NCBI GenBank assembly: GCA_947464515.1
Contig: CANHXF010000127.1
Location: 1 to 5,668 of the forward strand
Length of the DNA stretch: 5,668 nt
Source of the DNA: Flavobacteriales bacterium
GTDB taxonomy: Bacteria; Bacteroidota; Bacteroidia; NS11-12g; UBA955
Reading direction: 5' to 3'
Made by a program: the position numbers and the translations under genes. Under the pieces are notes generated by a model. That model saw only the letters and a list, made by a program, of their open reading frames with translations, made no database searches and had not been told where the DNA came from. Shown piece by piece: positions 5,035-5,668 of this stretch. Within the stretch, counting starts at the first letter, position 1; every line of letters begins with the position of its first letter.

Positions 5035-5668
5035 ATGAAAAAAGCCAAATACATCTTTGTTACGGGGGGCGTAACATCATCCTTAGGTAAAGGAATCGTA
5101 GCCGCATCTCTAGCCAAACTTTTGCAAGCACGTGGATTTCGAACCACCATCCAAAAGTTCGACCCCTATATCAACGTCGATCCAGGAACACTAAACCCCT
5201 ATGAGCATGGCGAATGTTATGTTACCGAAGATGGTGCCGAAACAGATTTAGATTTGGGTCACTACGAACGCTTCTTGAACGTCCCAGGCTCTCAAGCCAA
5301 TAACGTAACCACCGGACGCGTATATCAAACCGTAATCGAAAATGAACGTCGCGGCGATTATCTAGGAAAAACAGTTCAGGTTATTCCTCATATCACAGAC
5401 GAAATCAAACGCCGGATGAAAATCCTTGCGGAAAATGGCGAGTTCGATATCGTTATTACAGAAATTGGTGGCACCGTGGGCGACATCGAATCCCTGCCCT
5501 ATGTAGAAAGTATGCGTCAGCTCCTTTGGGAAGAAGGCCATGAAAATGCTTTGGTAGTGCACCTTACATTGATACCTTACCTGAGTGCTGCCGGCGAGTT
5601 AAAGACCAAACCAACCCAACATAGCGTTAAGCAATTGCTAGAATTGGGCGTTCAACCCGATATCCTAG
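5035..5668 (+). CDS. pyrG: CTP synthase, N-terminal synthetase part, cut by window edge
   Basis: Converts UTP to CTP using ATP and glutamine-derived ammonia, the last step of de novo pyrimidine nucleotide synthesis; cytoplasmic and usually tetrameric, filament-forming in several organisms. The visible 211 codons belong to the amidoligase domain (about 265 residues in the family); the glutaminase domain lies beyond the edge. Seen: the dethiobiotin-synthetase-like P-loop GGVTSSLGKG (11-20), KFDPYINVDPGTLNPYEHGE (41-60), DLDLGHYERF with Asp71 at the magnesium site, ITEIGGTVGDIES with Glu143 as the second metal ligand, and the UTP/CTP-binding loop KTKPTQHSVK (190-199). The start MKKAKYIFVTGGV matches the family start exactly. 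A terminator upstream and its own -7 box suggest separate transcription. Nothing unusual is seen in the coding sequence. Confidence 0.99.
   Translation, partial: MKKAKYIFVTGGVTSSLGKGIVAASLAKLLQARGFRTTIQKFDPYINVDPGTLNPYEHGECYVTEDGAETDLDLGHYERFLNVPGSQANNVTTGRVYQTVIENERRGDYLGKTVQVIPHITDEIKRRMKILAENGEFDIVITEIGGTVGDIESLPYVESMRQLLWEEGHENALVVHLTLIPYLSAAGELKTKPTQHSVKQLLELGVQPDIL

Overview
The window reads as an ordinary, tightly packed chromosomal segment from a member of the Bacteroidota, probably Flavobacteriia-like. Three things point there: several intergenic sequences carry the Bacteroidota -7 promoter consensus TAnnTTTG; most starts lack a clear Shine-Dalgarno; and the protein families (115-residue dicluster ferredoxin, C40 peptidase with SH3 domains, exported MORN_2/YwqK-like protein, cyclophilin-FKBP fusion) are ones I associate with that phylum. 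The phylum call is inference from sequence features, not from a search.

Layout, left to right. On the minus strand lie a C40 (NlpC/P60) peptidase cut by the left edge (638 to 1) and, 2 bp upstream of it, a 2[4Fe-4S] ferredoxin (988 to 641); they look like one operon read from a promoter at about 1000-1032. On the plus strand follows a YfcE/MJ0936-type metallophosphoesterase (1050-1553). It converges, with only 2 bp between stop codons, on a minus-strand operon made of an exported MORN-repeat protein (3387 to 2236) and a divergent uridine-kinase-family protein (2236 to 1556), joined by a TGATG stop/start overlap. Divergent from that operon is a plus-strand pair: an MmcQ/YjbR-family protein (3451-3804) and an exported cyclophilin-FKBP dual peptidyl-prolyl isomerase (3801-4877), joined by an ATGA overlap. 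A near-perfect hairpin terminator (4907-4939) closes that unit. Then comes a pyrG leader with a -7 box and a small hairpin, and the first 211 codons of CTP synthase, cut by the right edge.

Functionally this is a mix of housekeeping genes: pyrimidine metabolism (pyrG, possibly the kinase), periplasmic protein folding, murein-peptide turnover and electron transfer. Neighbours do not form one evident pathway. I saw no tRNA, rRNA, CRISPR, insertion sequence or phage signal, and I do not see a convincing undescribed system. The points most worth a second look are the altered nucleoside-site motif in the kinase, the 24-residue MORN array coupled to that kinase, the two-fold immunophilin fusion, a near-identical leader shared by two unlinked starts, back-to-back promoters around 3402-3428, and the hairpin that could cover the pyrG ribosome-binding region.
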